From Pseudomonas sp. AL03 (lineage in GTDB: Bacteria; Pseudomonadota; Gammaproteobacteria; Pseudomonadales; Pseudomonadaceae): 64,000 bases of DNA. The notes below the pieces were generated by a model. It saw only the letters and a program-made list of their open reading frames with translations. It ran no database searches and had not been told where the DNA came from. Both the position numbers and the translations under genes were made by a program. Shown here one piece after another: positions 44,886-58,640 of this stretch (position 1 is its first letter; each line of letters opens with the position of its first letter). The stretch spans positions 186,001 to 250,000 of the forward strand of contig NZ_JASBRE010000002.1 in the NCBI RefSeq assembly GCF_029960815.1. The letters run 5' to 3'.

Positions 44886-47800
44886 TTACTCGTCGACTTC
44901 GGACCCTTGCGAAGACGATATCTGCATCTCGCCGCGATTTATCACGTCTTCCACGCCGAAGTCCACGCCCGTATTCTGGTAGTAGTCGATCAGTCGTAGC
45001 AGGGCTTGCTCGGTAAACGGATTGCCTCGAAGGCTAATGTTCTCCGCCACGTCCACCGGTAATTCCATGATGTCGCTCGGGACGTCGGTGATTGAGTTGG
45101 TGCTCAGGTCTGCCCAATCCAGTTCAGTCATCTGCAGCAGGGCGTTGGGTATTTCGCTGATGCCAGTGTCATGCAACAGAACTGTCGCGAGGTCCGGCAT
45201 TTGGCTCAGATCGGGTGATCGTCCCAGTGGGTTGAAACTCAAATCGAGGTAGTCGAGATGTTCCATTCCCGCCAATGCGTTTGCCGACTCCGCTGACAAG
45301 CTGATGCGGCAATTGAAAAGTGACAGTGAGCGCAAGCGGCCCATCGTGAACACGGCGTCAGGAATGTTGCCCAGGTCACACTCGCGCAGCCGCAGACTTT
45401 TCAGATTGGGGAACGACTTCAGGAATTGTCCAATGCGCGTCACGCCGTCGGAACTTTCCAGTTCCAGCGCCGACACATGCTTGAAGTCAGCATTGAGGGT
45501 GGGAAGTTCCCCGTTGATCCGCGGGCTGATGATCAGTTCGAAGGTTGGCTCAAGTGCGTCATCGAAATCATCCTGGTCCGTCTCAATACGCCAGCATCGC
45601 TCCAGTAACTGTTTGAATTCGTCACGGTTGGTGTGCTCGATAAGCCGTTGCTGTTCACTGAACGGTTCACCGGTTTGTGGGTGCAGAGGCGGCAAGTCGG
45701 CTGTCCATGCAGCCAGATCGATGCTCAGCTGTGCGAGCTCCGCTTCCAGCCTTGTCAGCTCTATTCGGCCGTCTGCCAATGTGCCCGGCAGCTCGTACAC
45801 ATAGTCGCTCGCCTCTTCGACTTCCAGGTTTGGAAAAAGCGCCCTGGCTCGCGCTATATCCGCCTCGGGTGCGAAAACGCCCAGATCGAAGGAGGTCTCG
45901 AAGTACTGCTGCTTGATCAGTTCCCTTGCCTGATCGCTGAGCGGATTCTGCGAAAGGTGCACGCCGCGTTTCTCATACACTGGGCTGTCGAAGAATCCGG
46001 GAGGCAACTCACTGATGTTGTTGTTCATCAACATGAGGGTGTTGAGCCTGGCATGTTGCAAGGTACTGGCAGGTATTTCCGTCAGCCCGGTATCGCTCAG
46101 ATCCAGATGAACGAGGTCAGGCATTGTTTCGATGCTGGGTACACCTTCAACCGGATTCCGGTAGAGATCCAGCATGGCCATTTTTTTCATTGAAGACAGT
46201 TTTGACCCGGCGATGGTATCGAAATTGATTCCGCAATCGCTGAGGATCAATGTTTCCAGATTCACCATTTGCCCGATGGCATCGGGAAGCGTACCCAGGA
46301 TGAAACGGCGTAATTCCAATCGGCGAAGACCGGTGAAGTGCTGCAAAAAGCCAGGCACCCCATGCACGGCATGACTGCCGTCAAGGACAAGGGACGACAC
46401 GTGGCTGAAATCGGCCGTCAGGTTCGGCAGGTCGCCCGGGATCGCTTCACCGAATCGCAGCACATACCGCTCGGTGCCATCCGGCGCATCGAGGTCGCGC
46501 TCGGACTGCCGTCGCCAGCTGCGCTGGATTTCCTGGGCCAGCAACCGCCGATTGTGGCGCACTGCCTGTTGTTCCAGATCGCTCAGTGGGAGCCCGGTTT
46601 CACGGTGGGCGGTGGGGGCGTCCCTTGTCCATCGCTCAAGATCCCCATGCAGTACATGGAGTTCACTGGCCAGCCGTGACAGCTCCATGCGAGCGCCGTC
46701 GGGGTGACGCTGTAGATTGGAGACGACGGAGCGCAGCTGTTCCTGAGTCAGGCTGGGATAAACTTCGCGAACCCTGTCATCAAGCGTTGGTGTAGATCGG
46801 TTGCTGCGACCGTAACCCTGCGTGCCACCGGGCAGGCGCATGGTCGTCGGGTCATAGAAGGGTTTTCGACGCGGGTTTTTTGCGAACAGCGTGCGCAACT
46901 GCGGTCTATTCACCGCGTGTTCGGCAATGCGTTGCTTGAGCACTTGGCTGTCTTCGGCGCCAAGACCCAGCGCAGCGCGCTCGGCCTCCGGCAACGCCTG
47001 CAGGAGGGCGTGATAAAAATCGCCGGGTTGCTCATTGTTTTCATGGACCTGATAGGTGCCGTCGTCTGCCCGAACCAATGTTCTGAGGATTGGCGTGTCG
47101 GGCTGGCCAATGCTGTCGCGCAGTGTCCCGTCATAAGAAAAATCCCTGACTTCGATGCGCAGACCAGCGGGCCAGCCAGGCAACGATTCAAGGCTATGCA
47201 ACGCCAGTCGATGAGTGTCCGTCGTGTCCATGTCTTCCAGGTAAAACCCTTCATAGGCTCTGGCCACACGCACCGCCTCCATGGCTTTGACTGCCACATC
47301 CTTGAGGCGTTGAGGGACTCGACCGTTGTGTAGCTGCTTTAGCTCGATGCCGGATGCGTTGCTCACCAGTTCTTGTGCAATATCTGTCGGTAGCCCCTGA
47401 ATTTCGCCAAGCAGTAGCTGGACCTGACGGTCATCGGTTTTTTCAAGTTCACGGTAGCGAGATTCGAACAGCGACAGTCGATGATTCAGTGCCTGATAGC
47501 GTTCGGGATGGTCACTATCGGCCTGTTCAATCAACGCCTGAATATCACGATCGACTTTGAAGCGCTTGATCGTGTCGGTCAGCAGTGAAGGTGGGCGATG
47601 GTTCTCGACGTGAGTCTCGCGCACTACATTGTCGTGGAAGCCACTGATGCGCAGGACTTGTTCGCGTTCGGCACTGCTGAACGACTCGACGCAGTGGCCG
47701 AGGCGGCGCATCACGGTTTCCCGGTCCCACGTCAAGGGTTGGTCCAGCGCTGTCTGCCAGGCGCCATGATCGTTGTGACGCAGGGGTGGCTGATAAGCAT

Positions 47801-49601
47801 CGGCTCGGTGCGGATGCTGGATTTGAAATCGGCCAGTCTCACTAACCGGTTTTACGGCATAGAGCTTATCTTCGAGGCGCAGCAGCGCTTTGCCCTCATG
47901 CTGATACAGGCCTAGCTGATCGGGTTTGGCTTCGGTTGGCAACGTAACTGATTGCTCATAAGGCGCGAGATCCGGCTTCCAGTACCGGGTTCGGCCTCCG
48001 GCAGTTTCGACGGGTTTGAGCGGCGAAATCAGCGCTACTGCTTTGCGAGACAACAGGCGGTTGAACGCACCGGCAGCCATGGCGCCGCCCACCGCGAATG
48101 TTCCGAGCTGAGTCACCGTCTCAATGATGCTCATCAAATGCCCGAAAGCTTCGGTTTTCAGGCTTTCTGCCCAGTCGACAATGCCTTCGAAGGTGTCGTC
48201 CAGTACCTGATAGGCCATGTAGGCCAGCATCAACTCACCCATCGGCGGAACAAATGGCAGGGCAATGAACGATGCCACTTCAAGAATTGCAGTGGCGATT
48301 TTGCTGAAGGCGTCCCACCACGCCCATCGAGCGTTTCGATCGGCGCGGGCGGTGGAGACGGCGAGGGTGCGGGCATCATTGAGGATCTTGTTCAGTTGCT
48401 GGTGATAAAGGTGAGTCCATAGGTTGGTTTTGATCGGGCTCACCGAAAAATCCAGTTTGGGCTTGTCGACCGGTGTGCCCAGCCAGCTGGGCAGGGGATC
48501 GCCGTGCTCGCGCTGATGCCAGGTAACGGTGCTGAGACGGCGGTCGAGATCGGCGAAAAAGTAAGCTCTTTCCTGATGACCGACGAATCGGCTGAAGAAC
48601 GCCTGGTAGGCGGGGGAGCGCAGCTTGCGGGTCAGCTCCGTCAAGAATGCCTGTGCGTCAGGGTACTGTTTGAGCGGATGCTGCGGGTCGTCGGGGATAT
48701 AGACGATGATCCGCCTTGCCTGCCGTGAGCACTCAAGTCTGGGCGAAAAAATGACGATGCCAGTCAACAATGAAGACATCATCGTCAGGTAATGACACTC
48801 CATTGGCTGGCCATCCAGCCGCGTACCCGCGCAGTCTTGTGCGATGCCGAGAATCGAACGGTAAGCGTCGATCGGCAGGTCCTTTCGAATGTGTGCCAGG
48901 TGCAGGGCCGTTTGCAGGGCAGCTTTTTGCGTCTTGATGACCTTCGATTTCACTACCGCGCCGGCCACGGGATTGGTCACCCCCAGATTATCGTTGAGGT
49001 ACGCCTCGTACTGACCACCGATATCCAGTTCCCGGCATAACCGAGTGAAGCTCTGAATAGAAAGTTGGCGTTTAATCGCCGGTAACGTATTGAAGTGACC
49101 GGTGGGCGAGGGCGCGGTGATAAACGTCGAAGCGGACTCGTAAGCGCCCAGCTCGGTTTCTGAAGGCTGAAAATTGTGCAGGGCTGCATCGAGCAGCGAT
49201 ACCGTCCAGGTGCGCGCGGCGCCGGATTTGATCGGGAGCCACGGGACGTTCCGAGGAGCGTACAGGCGCAGGAAAGTGGTCTTGACGTCCAAGTCGAGGC
49301 CGAAGCGGGTTTTCAATGCGTCGCTCAGAAGCGGTTCGGCGAAGTCCCGGGCGTTTTTCAGTTTGTTCAGCATCGCCTCCAGGCGATTGTGCAGGGTCAA
49401 GTGTTCCCCGCTGGCCAATTTCAGCGATTGATGTTGCTGACGGGTTGCAGTGGCATGCCAGTCAGGAAATTCCAGCGAGGCGTTCTTTAGCGCGCTGAGC
49501 GTCACAGGCGATGCTTTCAATACCCAGTCGGGCAGATTTTTGAACGCGTGGTGATAGTGCGCGTCCGGATGAGCGGCAAGCTCAAATTCGTGCTGATTCA
49601 T
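44886..49601 (-). CDS. Giant toxin/effector-like protein: DUF6543-like N-terminus with two LRR modules
   Basis: A single uninterrupted 1571-residue protein. The N-terminal third (about 1-430) resembles the DUF6543 'dermonecrotic toxin' region of Pseudomonas proteins (NVPWLPIKSGAARTWTVSLL, GHFNTLPAIKRQLSIQSF). Hydrophobic stretches follow near 435-480 (ILEVASFIALPFVPPMGELM) and near 500 (LGTFAVGGAMAAGAF), possibly for membrane insertion. The C-terminal third holds two homologous modules of about 300 residues, each an amphipathic helical start plus leucine-rich repeats (about 1060-1210 and 1365-1515). The NEL ubiquitin-ligase domain often found after such LRRs is not visible. No signal peptide is seen. 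It lies convergent to argR and interrupts the argR-aruC neighbourhood. Confidence 0.85.
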   Translation of the reverse strand: MNQHEFELAAHPDAHYHHAFKNLPDWVLKASPVTLSALKNASLEFPDWHATATRQQHQSLKLASGEHLTLHNRLEAMLNKLKNARDFAEPLLSDALKTRFGLDLDVKTTFLRLYAPRNVPWLPIKSGAARTWTVSLLDAALHNFQPSETELGAYESASTFITAPSPTGHFNTLPAIKRQLSIQSFTRLCRELDIGGQYEAYLNDNLGVTNPVAGAVVKSKVIKTQKAALQTALHLAHIRKDLPIDAYRSILGIAQDCAGTRLDGQPMECHYLTMMSSLLTGIVIFSPRLECSRQARRIIVYIPDDPQHPLKQYPDAQAFLTELTRKLRSPAYQAFFSRFVGHQERAYFFADLDRRLSTVTWHQREHGDPLPSWLGTPVDKPKLDFSVSPIKTNLWTHLYHQQLNKILNDARTLAVSTARADRNARWAWWDAFSKIATAILEVASFIALPFVPPMGELMLAYMAYQVLDDTFEGIVDWAESLKTEAFGHLMSIIETVTQLGTFAVGGAMAAGAFNRLLSRKAVALISPLKPVETAGGRTRYWKPDLAPYEQSVTLPTEAKPDQLGLYQHEGKALLRLEDKLYAVKPVSETGRFQIQHPHRADAYQPPLRHNDHGAWQTALDQPLTWDRETVMRRLGHCVESFSSAEREQVLRISGFHDNVVRETHVENHRPPSLLTDTIKRFKVDRDIQALIEQADSDHPERYQALNHRLSLFESRYRELEKTDDRQVQLLLGEIQGLPTDIAQELVSNASGIELKQLHNGRVPQRLKDVAVKAMEAVRVARAYEGFYLEDMDTTDTHRLALHSLESLPGWPAGLRIEVRDFSYDGTLRDSIGQPDTPILRTLVRADDGTYQVHENNEQPGDFYHALLQALPEAERAALGLGAEDSQVLKQRIAEHAVNRPQLRTLFAKNPRRKPFYDPTTMRLPGGTQGYGRSNRSTPTLDDRVREVYPSLTQEQLRSVVSNLQRHPDGARMELSRLASELHVLHGDLERWTRDAPTAHRETGLPLSDLEQQAVRHNRRLLAQEIQRSWRRQSERDLDAPDGTERYVLRFGEAIPGDLPNLTADFSHVSSLVLDGSHAVHGVPGFLQHFTGLRRLELRRFILGTLPDAIGQMVNLETLILSDCGINFDTIAGSKLSSMKKMAMLDLYRNPVEGVPSIETMPDLVHLDLSDTGLTEIPASTLQHARLNTLMLMNNNISELPPGFFDSPVYEKRGVHLSQNPLSDQARELIKQQYFETSFDLGVFAPEADIARARALFPNLEVEEASDYVYELPGTLADGRIELTRLEAELAQLSIDLAAWTADLPPLHPQTGEPFSEQQRLIEHTNRDEFKQLLERCWRIETDQDDFDDALEPTFELIISPRINGELPTLNADFKHVSALELESSDGVTRIGQFLKSFPNLKSLRLRECDLGNIPDAVFTMGRLRSLSLFNCRISLSAESANALAGMEHLDYLDLSFNPLGRSPDLSQMPDLATVLLHDTGISEIPNALLQMTELDWADLSTNSITDVPSDIMELPVDVAENISLRGNPFTEQALLRLIDYYQNTGVDFGVEDVINRGEMQISSSQGSEVDE

Positions 49602-49741
49602 CGCTAGTCCTTTAGCGTTTGGATGGAACCCAAGGAAAACAGACGAAGAAAGGCTGTGTGCGGTACATATTTACCGCACTGGTCTACAAGCCTGCCTATA
49701 ACCTGTGCCGCCGGTTTAAACTGCGCCTTTGCGACGCTATT

Positions 49742-49757
49742 TGTCGCATTGCCGTAA
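49742..49757 (+). promoter_or_regulatory. ArgR half-site, distal, upstream of aruC
   Basis: TGTCGCATTGCCGTAA fits TGTCGC-N8-AA exactly. It shares its first nine bases (TGTCGCATT) with the site before aotJ. Confidence 0.8.
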
Positions 49758-49787
49758 ACCCGGGCGAAACCTGTGTTTGCGCTATAA

Positions 49788-51107
<1,320 letters not shown>

Positions 51108-51114
51108 TAGACCG

Positions 51115-51150
51115 TCGACGCCTGACATTTCAGGCGTCGAACCCATTTTT
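51115..51150 (+). terminator. Hairpin after aruC
   Basis: TCGACGCCTG pairs perfectly with CAGGCGTCGA around ACATTT, followed by ACCCATTTTT. It may partially end aruC transcripts before aruF. Confidence 0.8.
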
Positions 51151-51167
51151 ATGCCGGACCCGCTCTC

Positions 51168-51259
51168 TGTAGGAGCGAAGCTTGCTCGCGAAGGGGTCGT
51201 GTCAGCCACCGTCATCAACGGCTGACACACCGCCTTCGCGAGCAAGCTTCGCTCCTACA
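51168..51259. repeat. REP-type pair within the aru cluster
   Basis: TGTAGGAGCGAAGCTTGCTC and following bases (27 in all) face an exact inverted copy at 51233-51259. It lies between aruC and aruF. Confidence 0.88.
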
Positions 51260-51307
51260 AGGGTTCGGCTTATTTCCCTCAAAAGAGTTTTGAAAAGGAG
51301 TGACACC

Positions 51308-52327
51308 ATGCTGGTGATGCGCCCCGCGCAAATGGCTGATCTGGGCGAGGTACAGCGTCTGGCTGCGGACAGCCCGATTGGTGTCACTTCCTTGCCGGAT
51401 GACGTTGAACGCCTGAGCGACAAGATCGCAGCAAGCGAAGCCTCGTTCGCCGCCGAGGTCAGCTTCAACGGTGAAGAGAGCTATTTCTTCGTCCTCGAAG
51501 ACACCGCCACCGGCAAACTGGTGGGCTGTTCGGCTATCGTTGCGTCGGCCGGTTATTCCGAGCCGTTCTACAGTTTTCGTAATGAAACCTTTGTGCACGC
51601 CTCTCGCGAGCTGAAGATTCATAACAAGATTCACGTGCTCTCCCAGTGCCACGACCTGACCGGCAACAGCTTGCTGACCAGTTTTTACGTGCAGCCTGAG
51701 CTGGTGGGTTCGGCCTGGTCGGAACTCAACTCCCGTGGTCGCTTGTTGTTCGTGGCCAGCCATCCGGAACGCTTTGCCGATTCGGTGGTGACCGAGATCG
51801 TCGGTTACAGCGATGAAAATGGCGACTCGCCGTTCTGGGATGCTATCGGCCGCAACTTCTTCGACCTCAACTATGCCGCTGCCGAGCGTCTGTGCGGCCT
51901 GAAGAGCCGGACGTTCCTGGCCGAGCTGATGCCGCATTACCCGATCTATGTGCCGCTGCTGCCGGACACCGCTCAAGAGGCGATGGGACAGGTGCACCCA
52001 CGGGCGCAGATCACCTTCGACATCCTGATGCGCGAAGGCTTCGAGACCGATCATTACATCGATATTTTCGACGGCGGCCCGACCTTGCACGCCCGCGTCT
52101 CGGGGATCCGTTCGATCGCCCAGAGCCGTGTGGTCCCGGTGAAAATCGGCGAGCCGGTCAAAGGCGCCGGTCGTCAGTACCTGGTGGCCAACGCCCAGTT
52201 GCAGGATTACCGCGCCGTTTTGCTCGAGCTCGATTACGCGCCGGGCAAACCCGTGACCCTGGATCTTGAAGCGGCCGAAGCCCTGGGTGTCGGTGAAGGT
52301 GCCAGCGTGCGCCTGGTGGCGGTTTAA
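51308..52327 (+). CDS. aruF: Arginine/ornithine N-succinyltransferase, alpha subunit
   Basis: A 339-residue AstA-family acyltransferase subunit (GNAT-like fold); with AruG it succinylates arginine and ornithine, the first AST step. It starts MLVMRPAQMADLGEVQRLAA. The family phrase ATFR-like FYSFRNETFVHASRELKIH and the C-terminal GASVRLVAV fit the alpha chain. A GGAG site precedes the ATG at 51308; the longer open frame upstream runs through the REP and is rejected. aruG follows after 94 bases. Confidence 0.93.
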   Translation: MLVMRPAQMADLGEVQRLAADSPIGVTSLPDDVERLSDKIAASEASFAAEVSFNGEESYFFVLEDTATGKLVGCSAIVASAGYSEPFYSFRNETFVHASRELKIHNKIHVLSQCHDLTGNSLLTSFYVQPELVGSAWSELNSRGRLLFVASHPERFADSVVTEIVGYSDENGDSPFWDAIGRNFFDLNYAAAERLCGLKSRTFLAELMPHYPIYVPLLPDTAQEAMGQVHPRAQITFDILMREGFETDHYIDIFDGGPTLHARVSGIRSIAQSRVVPVKIGEPVKGAGRQYLVANAQLQDYRAVLLELDYAPGKPVTLDLEAAEALGVGEGASVRLVAV

Positions 52328-52421
52328 CGCCTGCTGCCATGCCTGGAAAGAATGCCTGGAAAGAATCCTGGAAAGCAGCGAGTTTCACGGGTGGCGCAAG
52401 CGGCCCGTTTGAGGAGATAGC

Positions 52422-54913
<2,492 letters not shown>

Positions 54914-54919
54914 GGATTA

Positions 54920-55053
54920 TGTAGCAGCTGCCGAAGGCTGCGTTCGGCTGCGTAGCAGTCGTAAATCGGTATACCGGTGTTTCTGAATCAGAATCGTGGA
55001 TACCACAATCGCGACTGCTTCGCAGCCGAACGCAGCCTGCGGCAGCTGCTACA
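54920..55053. repeat. REP doublet between aruD and aruB
   Basis: The left arm TGTAGCAGCTGCCGAAGGCT and inverted right arm are variants of the elements at 9734 and 36787. It begins only six bases after the aruD stop and could reduce readthrough into aruB or protect the upstream mRNA end. Confidence 0.85.
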
Positions 55054-55116
55054 CAGTTCGCATTCCAGTCATTTTTACTGATGCCTATAACAACAGATTC
55101 TCGTGGAGCCTCGCTG

Positions 55117-56463
55117 ATGAAATCCTATGAAGTCAATTTTGACGGTCTAGTGGGGCCGACCCATAACTACGGCGGCCTGTCCTACGGCAATGTCGCGTCC
55201 CAGAGCAACAGCCAGCAGTCTTCGAACCCGAAGGAAGCCGCGCTGCAAGGCCTGGCGAAAATGAAATCGCTGATGGAAATGGGCTTTCAGCAGGGCGTGC
55301 TGGCACCACAGGAGCGCCCGGACGTGGCAGCCTTGCGTCGCTTGGGTTTCAGCGGCACCGACGCTCAGGTGATCGAGCAAGCTGCCAAAGAAGCCATGCC
55401 GCTGCTGGTTGCCAGTTGCTCCGCATCGAGCATGTGGGTGGCCAACGCCGCCACCGTCAGCCCGAGCGCCGACACCGCGGATGGCCGGGTGCATTTCACT
55501 GCGGCCAACCTGAACTGCAAATATCACCGCAGCATCGAACACCCGACCACCAGTCGCGTGCTGGGGGCTATGTTCGCTGACCAGAAGCACTTCGCACACC
55601 ACGCCGCATTGCCCGCCGTGGCGCAGTTCGGGGACGAAGGTGCAGCCAACCACACCCGTTTCTGCCGTGAGTACGGCGAAGCTGGCGTCGAGTTCTTCGT
55701 GTTCGGTCGCAGCGCGTTCGACACCCGTTACCCGGCACCGCAGAAATACCCGGCCCGCCAGACCCTCGAAGCCTCCCAGGCGGTTGTCCGCCTGCACGGC
55801 TTGAGCGATGACGGCGTGGTCTACGCCCAGCAGAACCCTTCGGTGATCGATCAGGGCGTGTTCCACAACGATGTGATCGCGGTGGGTAATGGCGAGGTGC
55901 TGTTCTATCACGAGGATGCGTTCCTCGACACCGAGCAGATGCTCGCTGAATTGCAAAGCAAACTCGCCAAAGTCGGTGGGAAATTTCAGTCGATCTGCGT
56001 ACCTCGTTCCGCGGTAACTGTCGAAGACGCCGTTCGTTCCTACCTGTTCAATAGCCAACTGCTGTCGCGTCCTGACGGCTCGATGCTGTTGATCGTGCCG
56101 GAAGAATGCCGTGGCAACGCGCGCGTCTGGCAGTACCTGCAAGGTTTGACCAGCTCCGGCGGGCTGATTGGCGAAGTGAAAGTGTTCGATTTGAAGCAGA
56201 GCATGCAGAACGGCGGTGGCCCGGCTTGCCTGCGACTGCGCGTCGCGCTCAACGAAACCGAACTGGCGGCCGTCAACTCAGGGGTTATCATGACGGCACC
56301 GTTGTACGGCACGCTGACCGAATGGGTCGACAAGCACTACCGCGACCGCATGACCGAAAACGATCTCGCGGACCCGCAGTTGCTGCTTGAGTGCCGGACG
56401 GCACTGGATGAACTGACGCAAATCCTTAAACTGGGCGCGGTTTATCCATTCCAGATCAATTGA
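55117..56463 (+). CDS. aruB: N-succinylarginine dihydrolase
   Basis: A 448-residue AstB enzyme of the amidinotransferase fold, second AST step, releasing CO2 and ammonia. It starts [20 protein letters not shown], contains [18 protein letters not shown] and [20 protein letters not shown], and ends with the catalytic Cys in [14 protein letters not shown]. The ATG at 55117 has a GGAG site; an open frame of 12 codons before it is not family sequence. Confidence 0.96.
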   Translation: MKSYEVNFDGLVGPTHNYGGLSYGNVASQSNSQQSSNPKEAALQGLAKMKSLMEMGFQQGVLAPQERPDVAALRRLGFSGTDAQVIEQAAKEAMPLLVASCSASSMWVANAATVSPSADTADGRVHFTAANLNCKYHRSIEHPTTSRVLGAMFADQKHFAHHAALPAVAQFGDEGAANHTRFCREYGEAGVEFFVFGRSAFDTRYPAPQKYPARQTLEASQAVVRLHGLSDDGVVYAQQNPSVIDQGVFHNDVIAVGNGEVLFYHEDAFLDTEQMLAELQSKLAKVGGKFQSICVPRSAVTVEDAVRSYLFNSQLLSRPDGSMLLIVPEECRGNARVWQYLQGLTSSGGLIGEVKVFDLKQSMQNGGGPACLRLRVALNETELAAVNSGVIMTAPLYGTLTEWVDKHYRDRMTENDLADPQLLLECRTALDELTQILKLGAVYPFQIN

Positions 56464-56480
56464 AAGTCGAGAGCGTAAAC

Positions 56481-56768
56481 ATGAGCGATACCCTGCAGCT
56501 GATCCTTGAAGACACCGACGGCACGCAACTGGAAACTTCCTGCACCCGCGTCGCGGTCATGTGGCAAGGCAAAGAGCTGTGGATTCAGCAGGATGGCCGC
56601 GGCCAACTGCTGATCGGCGTGGACGTTGAAGAAGGTGACGCTGAGTACGCAAACCTGCTGCTGCGCCCATTGGCGACTAATCTGGTAAGTCTGCAACTGG
56701 AAATGGAACCGGCTGAAGTCGGTGACGAAGACCACGTGCACGGCCCGGATTGCGCACACGACCACTAA
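56481..56768 (+). CDS. Small conserved protein between aruB and aruE
   Basis: A 95-residue protein of unknown function that sits at this position in other pseudomonads as well. It is predicted beta-rich (LQLILEDTDGTQLETSCTRV) with a His/Asp tail HVHGPDCAHDH that could bind a metal. GAGAG lies upstream of the ATG at 56481; a TTG at 56460 overlapping the aruB stop is less likely. It is 12 bases from aruE, so co-transcribed. Some databases label such proteins 'topoisomerase II', which nothing in the sequence supports. Confidence 0.82.
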   Translation: MSDTLQLILEDTDGTQLETSCTRVAVMWQGKELWIQQDGRGQLLIGVDVEEGDAEYANLLLRPLATNLVSLQLEMEPAEVGDEDHVHGPDCAHDH

Positions 56769-56780
56769 GGAAACCGCTCT

Positions 56781-57791
56781 ATGCTCGCCCTCGGCAAACT
56801 GCTTGAACTGACCCTCGCCGGCCGCGAACCGGCGGAGAAGACTCAACTGACTGTCGAAGGCGTGCGCATGCGCTGGTTGAGCGAAGGTGCGCTGGAAGTC
56901 CGGCCACCGCAAGCGAGCGACCAAGGCCTGGACCTGCTGCTATCGGCCGGCATCCACGGCAACGAAACAGCGCCGATCGAATTGCTTGATCGCCTGTTGC
57001 ATGACATCGCCCGCGGCGACTTGAAACCGCGCACACGTATTCTGTTCCTGTTCGGCAACCCGGAAGCGATTCGCAAAGGCGAGCGTTTCATCGAGCAGGA
57101 CGTCAACCGGTTGTTCAACGGCCGTCACGAACAAAGCAGCGGCTCCGAAGCCCTGCGCGCTTGTGAACTGGAGCGGCTGGCGGCGAGCTTCTTCAGCTTG
57201 CCGGACCGTAATCGTCTGCACTACGACCTGCACACGGCCATTCGCGGTTCGAAAATCGAGCAGTTCGCACTGTATCCCTGGAAAGAAGGCCGTCAGCATT
57301 CACGCCTGGAACTGGCGCGACTGCGTGCAGCCGGCATGGAAGCGGTGCTGCTGCAGAACAAGCCGTCCATCGTTTTCAGTTCCTACACCTACGACAAGCT
57401 CGGTGCCGAGTCCTTTACCCTGGAGCTGGGCAAGGCGCGGCCATTCGGGCAGAACGACGGGGTCAACGTCGATCTGCTGGAAACCCGCCTCAAACAGATT
57501 ATCGAAGGCAGCGAGCCGGCCCAGACCGAAGAGGCGCTGGACGGGTTGCAGCTGTTTAGTGTGGCGCGAGAAATCATCAAACACAGCGATAGCTTCCGTC
57601 TGAACCTGCCAGCGGACATCGAGAACTTTTCGGAGTTGGAAGTGGGCTATTTGCTGGCCGAAGACATCGCCCAAACCCGGTGGATCATAGAGGAGGAGGG
57701 TGCCCGGATCATCTTCCCGAACCCCAAGGTCAAAAACGGCCTGCGCGCCGGGATCCTGATTGTGCCGACCACCGACGAAAACCTGGCCTGA
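56781..57791 (+). CDS. aruE: Succinylglutamate desuccinylase
   Basis: A 336-residue zinc hydrolase, last AST step, giving glutamate and succinate. The metal ligands are in [20 protein letters not shown] (HxxE) and [20 protein letters not shown] (His), and [20 protein letters not shown] is a typical C-terminal stretch. AAGGA precedes the ATG. It ends the aru cluster; a REP hairpin follows. Confidence 0.96.
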   Translation: MLALGKLLELTLAGREPAEKTQLTVEGVRMRWLSEGALEVRPPQASDQGLDLLLSAGIHGNETAPIELLDRLLHDIARGDLKPRTRILFLFGNPEAIRKGERFIEQDVNRLFNGRHEQSSGSEALRACELERLAASFFSLPDRNRLHYDLHTAIRGSKIEQFALYPWKEGRQHSRLELARLRAAGMEAVLLQNKPSIVFSSYTYDKLGAESFTLELGKARPFGQNDGVNVDLLETRLKQIIEGSEPAQTEEALDGLQLFSVAREIIKHSDSFRLNLPADIENFSELEVGYLLAEDIAQTRWIIEEEGARIIFPNPKVKNGLRAGILIVPTTDENLA

Positions 57792-57820
57792 CAGACACCG
57801 CAGCCTCAACATAAAACCCA

Positions 57821-57848
57821 TGTGGGAGCGAGCAAGCTCGCTCCCACA
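57821..57848. terminator. REP hairpin acting as aruE terminator
   Basis: TGTGGGAGCGAGC and GCTCGCTCCCACA pair perfectly over 13 bp with a two-base centre, followed by GGTTTTGCTGTTT on the plus strand. It separates aruE from the convergent ribH paralogue. Confidence 0.75.
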
Positions 57849-57859
57849 GGTTTTGCTGT

Positions 57860-58369
57860 TTAGACGGCTACCGCACGCGGTTCGCTACGACGCAATGCAC
57901 GCATCTTGTGCAGCGTATCCGCGCACGTCTTCGCTGCTTCCTGGCCTTTGTGCACGAAATGCTCGAAGAAGAACTTCTGATGTTCTTCGCCGGCATGGAA
58001 GTGGTGCGGGGTCAGGACTACCGAGAATACCGGCACTTCGGTTTCCAGCTGAACCTGCATCAGGCCGCTGATCACCGACTGGGCGACGAATTCGTGGCGG
58101 TAGATCCCGCCGTCGACCACCAGACCCGCCGCGACGATGCCGGCATAACGACCGGACTTGGCCAGCAGCTTGGCGTGCAGCGGAATTTCAAAGGCGCCGC
58201 CGACTTCGAAGAAGTCGATCTCCGACTCCTGATAACCCTGAGCAATCATTTCGGCCACAAAGCCCTTACGGCTCTGATCGACGATTTCTTTGTGCCAGCA
58301 GGCCTGGATGAACGCAACGCGCTCGCCCTGATGGTTTTTACTTTTGCTATCGATTGCGGTGGGTTGCAT
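57860..58369 (-). CDS. ribH: 6,7-dimethyl-8-ribityllumazine synthase, type II-like paralogue
   Basis: A 169-residue lumazine synthase that makes the riboflavin precursor. Family marks are RVAFIQACWHKEIVDQSRKG, FFEVGGAFEIPLHAKLLAKS and PVFSVVLTPHHFHAGEEHQ. The pattern fits the RibH2-like group better than the icosahedral housekeeping RibH, and it stands alone rather than with ribA/nusB. The ATG at 58369 is chosen; the longer frame upstream would read through the riboswitch. An FMN riboswitch precedes it, so expression should fall when FMN is abundant. Confidence 0.87.
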   Translation of the reverse strand: MQPTAIDSKSKNHQGERVAFIQACWHKEIVDQSRKGFVAEMIAQGYQESEIDFFEVGGAFEIPLHAKLLAKSGRYAGIVAAGLVVDGGIYRHEFVAQSVISGLMQVQLETEVPVFSVVLTPHHFHAGEEHQKFFFEHFVHKGQEAAKTCADTLHKMRALRRSEPRAVAV

Positions 58370-58473
58370 GTTCTGACTCCTGTTTATGTAAAAAACAGGG
58401 CATATGAATCGAATGGGATTTAAGGGTACGCACGCTCGCACGAATGCCTGCGGACGGCCCTTTGGCGCCAATC

Positions 58474-58640
58474 CCGTTCTCTCTTCATCCGGACTATGAC
58501 CGTCGGCCCCGGGATCACACCGGGTCTGCTGACCTTGCCGCCATCACAGCCATTGCCGTGCCTGTCGCCAAGCGCTCGCGGGCTATGCGCATTGCGCGCA
58601 ATTACCGCCGGTGGGGAGTTGCACCCCGCCCTGAGAACGT
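58474..58640 (-). promoter_or_regulatory. FMN riboswitch (RFN element)
   Basis: On the minus strand the leader begins GTTCTCAGGGCGGGGTGCAA, passes CTCCCCACCGGCGGTAA and ends with TAGTCCGGATGAAGAGAGAAC, all conserved RFN landmarks. The closing stem is GTTCTC/GAGAAC. A variable arm (AGCCCGCGAGCGC) sits between. It lies about 105 bases upstream of the ribH paralogue and fills most of the 468-bp gap; the rest of the gap shows no gene. Confidence 0.95.

Noticed and set aside
44886..46600. Searched the C-terminus of the LRR protein for a NEL ubiquitin-ligase domain.
   Set aside because: Only one Cys in a weak context (ERCWRIETD) is seen between the LRR modules and no NEL-like helical domain follows the last LRR.
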